DNA from: Acidobacteriaceae bacterium UBA1795
GTDB lineage: Bacteria > Acidobacteriota > Terriglobia > Terriglobales > Acidobacteriaceae
Assembly (NCBI GenBank): GCA_002314435.1
Contig: DCFV01000121.1
Location: forward strand, 46,702-87,522
Length of the DNA stretch: 40,821 bases
Direction of reading: 5' to 3'
Positions 37,157-40,821 of this stretch are shown piece after piece. Numbering within the stretch: position 1 is the stretch's first letter; each line of letters opens with the position of its first letter. The translations under genes and the position numbers were made by a program. The notes beneath the pieces are model-generated. The model saw nothing but the letters and a program-made list of their open reading frames with translations, ran no database searches and was not told the origin of the DNA.

Positions 37157-38602
37157 TTAGGTGAGGTTGGCCATGACCAGCATGCGGGGTTCGGTCATTT
37201 CTTCTATAGCGGAGCGGATGCCTTCGCGGCCCAGTCCGGAGTCTTTGACGCCGCCGTAGGGCATGGGGTCGAGGCGCCAGCTTGGGGTGTCGCCCACGAT
37301 AAGTGCGCCGACCTCGAGCTCGCGGTAGGCGGTGAGGATGCGTCCGGCGTCGCGCGTGAGAAGACCGGCCTGCAGGCCGTAGCGGGAGCGGTTGACCTCA
37401 GCGAGGGCGTCTTCGAAGTCGTCATACGGTTCGATGAGGACGACGGGGCCGAAGACTTCTTCGTCGCGGATCTTCATGCCGGGCTGCGTGCCGGTGAGGA
37501 TGGTGGGCGTGACGACGGAGCCTTTGCGCTCGCCTCCGGAGACGAGCTTGGCCCCGGCGGCGACGGCTTCCTTGATCCAGGACTCGACGCGCTCGGCCTC
37601 GGCGACGGAGATGAGCGGTCCGACCTCGGTGGCTTCGAGAGCGGGTTCGCCGGCGGGCATGTGGGCGGCGAGCTCGACGACCTTCCACAGGAAGGTTTGG
37701 AAGATGCGGCGCTCGACGAAGACGCGCTGCACGCTGATGCAGGACTGGCCGGCGTAGTTGAACGCGGCGTGGGTGGTGCGGACGGCAGCCTCGTCGAGGT
37801 CGGGCCAGTCGGAGTGGAGGATGAGGGCGGCGTTGCCGCCGAGCTCGAGCAGGGTGCGCTTGCGGCCGGAGTGGGCCTTGAGCTCCCAGCCGACATGCGC
37901 CGAGCCGGTGAAGCTGACGAGCTTGATGCGGTCTTCCTTTTCGGCGAGCCAGGCGGTGTCTGCATTGGAGAGCGTAAGGATGGCGAGGGCTTCCTCGGGC
38001 CAGCCGGCCTTGAGAATTACTTCGCCGAGAGCGAGCGCGGTGAAGGGGGTTTGCGGCGCGGGCTTGAGGATGAGCGGGCAGCCGGCGGCGATGGCGGGCG
38101 CGGCCTTGTGGGCGACGAGGTTGAGGGGGAAGTTGAAGGGCGTGATGGCGAGGACCGGGCCGACTGGGAAGCGCTGCACGAGGCCCCAGCGGTTCTCGTT
38201 GCCTTCGGTGAGGTCGAGGGGGATGGACTCGCCGCCGAGGCGGACGGCTTCTTCAGCGGCGGTCTTGAAGGTGAGCACGGAGCGGTCGACTTCAGCGCGG
38301 GCGAGGCGGATAGGCTTGCCGGCCTCAGCGACAATGAGCTGAGCGAAGCGCTCCTTTTGCTCGATGAGTGCGGCGGCGATGTCTTCGAGGATTTCGCGAC
38401 GCTTCCAGCGGGGAAGGGCGCGCGTGCGGCGGAGGCTGGCGGCGGCGTGATTCACGGCCTGGCGTGCATCGGCGCGCGTGGCCACGGTGACGCGGCCGAC
38501 GAGGCCCTGGTCCCAGGGCGAACGGACTTCCATTGCTTCGCCATCGATCCACTCTTTGCCGCACAGCAGGAAACCGGTCTGCGTTCCCGGACGCATCTTC
38601 AT
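37157..38602 (-). CDS. NAD(P)-dependent aldehyde dehydrogenase, lactaldehyde/glyceraldehyde-type
   Basis: Oxidises an aldehyde to its acid; 481 aa, cytosolic. Catalytic Cys288 in NYAGQSC, general-base Glu253 in LELGGN and oxyanion Asn157 in ITPFNFP are all present. The sequence groups by eye with the lactaldehyde / non-phosphorylating G3P dehydrogenase branch rather than betaine-aldehyde enzymes. AAGGAG lies 8 nt before the ATG. The fucose-dehydrogenase-like SDR gene is the next gene on the same strand, but the intervening repeat and a new -10 box suggest separate transcription. Confidence 0.93.
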   Translation of the reverse strand: MKMRPGTQTGFLLCGKEWIDGEAMEVRSPWDQGLVGRVTVATRADARQAVNHAAASLRRTRALPRWKRREILEDIAAALIEQKERFAQLIVAEAGKPIRLARAEVDRSVLTFKTAAEEAVRLGGESIPLDLTEGNENRWGLVQRFPVGPVLAITPFNFPLNLVAHKAAPAIAAGCPLILKPAPQTPFTALALGEVILKAGWPEEALAILTLSNADTAWLAEKEDRIKLVSFTGSAHVGWELKAHSGRKRTLLELGGNAALILHSDWPDLDEAAVRTTHAAFNYAGQSCISVQRVFVERRIFQTFLWKVVELAAHMPAGEPALEATEVGPLISVAEAERVESWIKEAVAAGAKLVSGGERKGSVVTPTILTGTQPGMKIRDEEVFGPVVLIEPYDDFEDALAEVNRSRYGLQAGLLTRDAGRILTAYRELEVGALIVGDTPSWRLDPMPYGGVKDSGLGREGIRSAIEEMTEPRMLVMANLT

Positions 38603-38671
38603 GGGGGGAGCTCCTTCAGATCTCTGCAGACGATGGTACTAGGGCCAGTTCCCCCGAAGCGAGCGAAGGCG

Positions 38672-40288
38672 CTAGGGGTGCGGCGGAGTTTGCAGCGCTG
38701 GCGGGGCGGCGGTGTGCACGAAGTCGACGAGGGATTGCGGCGTGGAGAGCTTCTGCTGGAGGAGGGCGGCGATGATGTCGTGCTCGATGGACGCGGGCGT
38801 GTCGCCGGGGATGTCGATGCCCTGCTGCTGGCCGGGGAAATGGACGAGGAAGGCGGGGCTATCGTCGGAGAAATTCGCGGCGATGCGCTCTTCCTCAGGT
38901 GTCCAGAACTGGCCGCCCTTCCAAATGGGAACGCGCCAGGAATGATCAGAGGAGACGATCACAGTGGTGTGGGCGGCGTCCGGCGTGTTGCGGATTTGCT
39001 GCAGAAGTCGACCGAGGGTGTCGTCGGCGAGAGTCAGGTTGTCGAAATAGTTGCCGCAGGAGCAGAGCTGGTGGGTGGTGCGGTTGTAGATGCCGGGCGG
39101 ATGGGGCACGGGGAGATGCAGGAAGACGAAGTGGATCTTGTCGTTCGCGATGAGCTTCTGTCCCTGCTCGAGGATGTTTGTGAAGTCCCTTCGGTTCTGG
39201 TCGAGCAGGCCGGTTTTGAGCGTGCGGGTTTCTCCAAAGAAGAGGCGGAAGAAGAAGCGGGGAATGACGAACGAGTTGGCGAGGGGGGACTTGTGGTGGG
39301 AGGCGCCGATGCGCTGAATGGGGAGCATGTCCTGAATTCCGGGCGCCCAGGTACAGGCGGTGAGGACGGAGTGGAAGATGCGGCAGTAGGGGTTGTACCA
39401 GCCGGAGACGCCGGGGTTCCACCCGTTCGCCTGCGCGAGGCCAAACAAGGTGTTCGCGGGATCGTACGGATGCCACTGGTGCTGCACGGGGTCTTCTGTG
39501 AGCAGATCGCCGTTCATGCTGCTCTTGATGCCTTCGAGGCGGATGCCGGCGAGGAGAGCCGGAATAACCATCTCGGTTTTTGATCCGCTCGGCAGGACGT
39601 TGGTGAACGTGACGCTTTGGCGGCGGAATGCAGCGAGATTGGGATACGTCGCGCCGGGGATGGGGTGGTCGAAGACGAGGTCGTGAGAGAGCTCATCCAG
39701 CATGACCCAGACGACGCGCTGGCTGGGGCCCGGCTCAGGGAGTGCGGCGGAGTGGTCAGCGCCGGGAACCGGATGGAGGAAAGCGAGATAGACGAGATTG
39801 GGTACAACCCAAAGGGCGCAGGTGGAGAAGGAGGCCAGCCCGAGGCGCAGTCCGCGTGCCAGAGCGAACACTGCGTTGGGACGGAGCAGGACGAGCACGG
39901 TGGCGAACATGGGGATGGAGAAGTTGAGGCCGAGCAGGATGGTCTGGGAGCGGTCCAGCGCTGGCTCAAGGTGCGCCATGATGCCGACGGGGGGCAACAG
40001 GGACAGGAAGATGAGGATGGCGGTGGCGGACCACCAGATCACGGTCCCGGAGAGAAAGGCGACGGCGAGGGCGCGGAACGGGGGCTCGAGGCGGGGCACG
40101 CGCAGGAAGATGACCCATCCAACGAGAAAGACTGCCACGGCGTCGATGCCGATGCCGAGGATGATGGAGGAAAGCGAGCGGGGATTGTGGAGCAGGTACG
40201 TTCCGCCGGGATAGAGCAACTGCGCGCTAAAGGGCAGGAGCAGGAGCAGAGCTGTACCAGTGAGCTCAAAAACCCATCGAGGCTTCAT
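38672..40288 (-). CDS. Membrane-bound sulfatase / phosphoglycerol-transferase-like enzyme (alkaline phosphatase superfamily)
   Basis: A 538-aa protein with about five N-terminal membrane helices (residues 1-170) followed by a periplasmic catalytic domain. RVVWVMLDELSHD near 190-202 provides the first metal-binding Asp. A Ser/Thr-rich loop (LPSGSKTEM) is the probable nucleophile region, and VIVSSDHSWR near 440 supplies Asp-His ligands. The architecture is that of LtaS- and EptA-like enzymes that modify envelope polymers. The usual sulfatase CxPxR signature is not seen, so true sulfatase activity is unlikely. The ATG overlaps the stop of the upstream methyltransferase gene, so the two are coupled. 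Confidence 0.88.
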   Translation of the reverse strand: MKPRWVFELTGTALLLLLPFSAQLLYPGGTYLLHNPRSLSSIILGIGIDAVAVFLVGWVIFLRVPRLEPPFRALAVAFLSGTVIWWSATAILIFLSLLPPVGIMAHLEPALDRSQTILLGLNFSIPMFATVLVLLRPNAVFALARGLRLGLASFSTCALWVVPNLVYLAFLHPVPGADHSAALPEPGPSQRVVWVMLDELSHDLVFDHPIPGATYPNLAAFRRQSVTFTNVLPSGSKTEMVIPALLAGIRLEGIKSSMNGDLLTEDPVQHQWHPYDPANTLFGLAQANGWNPGVSGWYNPYCRIFHSVLTACTWAPGIQDMLPIQRIGASHHKSPLANSFVIPRFFFRLFFGETRTLKTGLLDQNRRDFTNILEQGQKLIANDKIHFVFLHLPVPHPPGIYNRTTHQLCSCGNYFDNLTLADDTLGRLLQQIRNTPDAAHTTVIVSSDHSWRVPIWKGGQFWTPEEERIAANFSDDSPAFLVHFPGQQQGIDIPGDTPASIEHDIIAALLQQKLSTPQSLVDFVHTAAPPALQTPPHP

Positions 40289-40821
40289 GCCTGTTTCTCC
40301 ACGAGCCAGAGGGTGCGGCCGTAGAGCAGTTGCTCCCGGGTGCGGATGGCGAACTGCTGGGCGAGTTGCTGGGCGAAGTAGTCCTCAGTGAGGTGGGCGT
40401 AGAGGGGCTCGCGGCCGCGGCAGAGGCTGACGAACTGCGGGTCAGTGGTGGGGATCCACTCGATGATCGCGCTGCGGGTGGTGATGTCTGCGAGCTGGTC
40501 GAGGATGGCGGGGAGAGGAATCTGATCGGACACGAGAAGGTGATGGAGGACGCCGAGCATGAGGACGCAGTCGAAGCGGCCGCGGGCGCGATCGAGGAGG
40601 CTGGAACACTCGCTGTTTTGCCAGCCGACGGCGGGGGTGGGGCGGGCGAAGTCGGCGACGAGGGGGAGGATGGGCAGCTTGTCGCGGACGGCCGTCTGCC
40701 AGTTAAGCTCGGTGGCCTGCACGTCGGAATCCCATGCGACGACCTCGGCACCGGCGGAGGCGGCGATGCGCGAAAAGACGCCGGTGTTGGCGCCGACATC
40801 GAGGACGTGGGCAGGGCGTGC
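40285..40821 (-). CDS. SAM-dependent methyltransferase, partial (5' end outside the window)
   Basis: At least 178 residues of the C-terminal part; the frame stays open to the window edge. The first visible residues include LDVGANTGVFSRIA, the SAM-binding motif I. Asp in AWDSD is the usual ribose-binding acidic residue, and FDCVLMLGVLHHL is the post-II/motif IV region. The first internal ATG-equivalent (40722) is inside the fold and is not the start. Its stop overlaps the membrane phosphatase-like gene by ATGA, suggesting that both modify the same envelope component. The substrate is unknown. Confidence 0.88.
   Translation of the reverse strand, partial: ARPAHVLDVGANTGVFSRIAASAGAEVVAWDSDVQATELNWQTAVRDKLPILPLVADFARPTPAVGWQNSECSSLLDRARGRFDCVLMLGVLHHLLVSDQIPLPAILDQLADITTRSAIIEWIPTTDPQFVSLCRGREPLYAHLTEDYFAQQLAQQFAIRTREQLLYGRTLWLVEKQA

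Noticed and set aside
37085..39583. Very long plus-strand open frame (832 codons) opposite the aldehyde dehydrogenase and membrane phosphatase genes
   Set aside because: The minus strand encodes two proteins with intact catalytic motifs. The antisense frame is Gly/Glu/Asp/Val-rich low-complexity protein, as expected from GC-rich antisense DNA.

Overview
The window is about 40.8 kb of GC-rich chromosomal DNA, most likely from an Acidobacteriota species of the Acidobacteriaceae type (Granulicella, Terriglobus or Edaphobacter relatives). I infer this from gene content: an Oar-like TonB-dependent receptor with an N-terminal carboxypeptidase-regulatory-like domain, a PadR gene overlapping a very long 'ADOP'-type FtsX/MacB permease, many secreted glycoside hydrolases, and intergenic DNA rich in dispersed hairpins. 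No tRNA, rRNA, CRISPR, transposase or phage gene was found.

Layout. 0.5-4.5 kb: a small hypothetical gene, folC-plsC, a VKOR-family gene on the other strand, and accD. 5-11.2 kb: a 1107-residue TonB-dependent receptor and a secreted six-hairpin glycosidase. 11.4-14 kb: a family 2 glycosyltransferase and a secreted endonuclease/exonuclease/phosphatase protein, both on the minus strand. 14.5-16 kb: a beta-class DNA methyltransferase fused to an Mrr-like nuclease domain. 16.2-19.9 kb: GH20 hexosaminidase, a class I glutamine amidotransferase and rsmG. 19.9-22.9 kb: an array of parS palindromes, DnaA-box-like repeats, then parA, parB and thpR. 23-28.5 kb: a RibD/DHFR-like reductase, a 51-residue DUF3309-like membrane protein, a small hypothetical, an extended SDR, nadD and a 559-residue protein of unknown function. 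28.5-30.3 kb: a TetR-cupin operon with a doubled operator and a LysR gene that has lost its DNA-binding half. 30.4-33.5 kb: padR plus the ADOP permease. 33.9-40.8 kb: a serine hydrolase, TrmO, an SDR, an aldehyde dehydrogenase, a membrane phosphatase/sulfatase-fold enzyme and a methyltransferase cut by the window edge.

What ties it together. The rsmG-parS-parAB block looks origin-proximal. The plus strand is visibly C-rich to its left and G-rich to its right, largely whatever strand the genes are on, as expected if replication starts near 20-22 kb. By that reading most genes here run toward the origin.

Three repeat systems cover the intergenic space. (1) A dispersed hairpin has a basal GTGC/GCAC stem, a 3'-side AAA bulge, an invariant CCC/GGG clamp and an apical stem whose sequence changes between copies while still pairing. 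(2) Tandem tracts of degenerate 7-bp units (CTGAYCC-like) often end in a -10 box placed 8 nt before a start codon. (3) Seven perfect and one decayed copy of a 16-bp parS palindrome lie on a grid of about 44 bp. The hairpin family and the heptad/leaderless-promoter arrangement are the best candidates for something not yet described; I know no published name for either.
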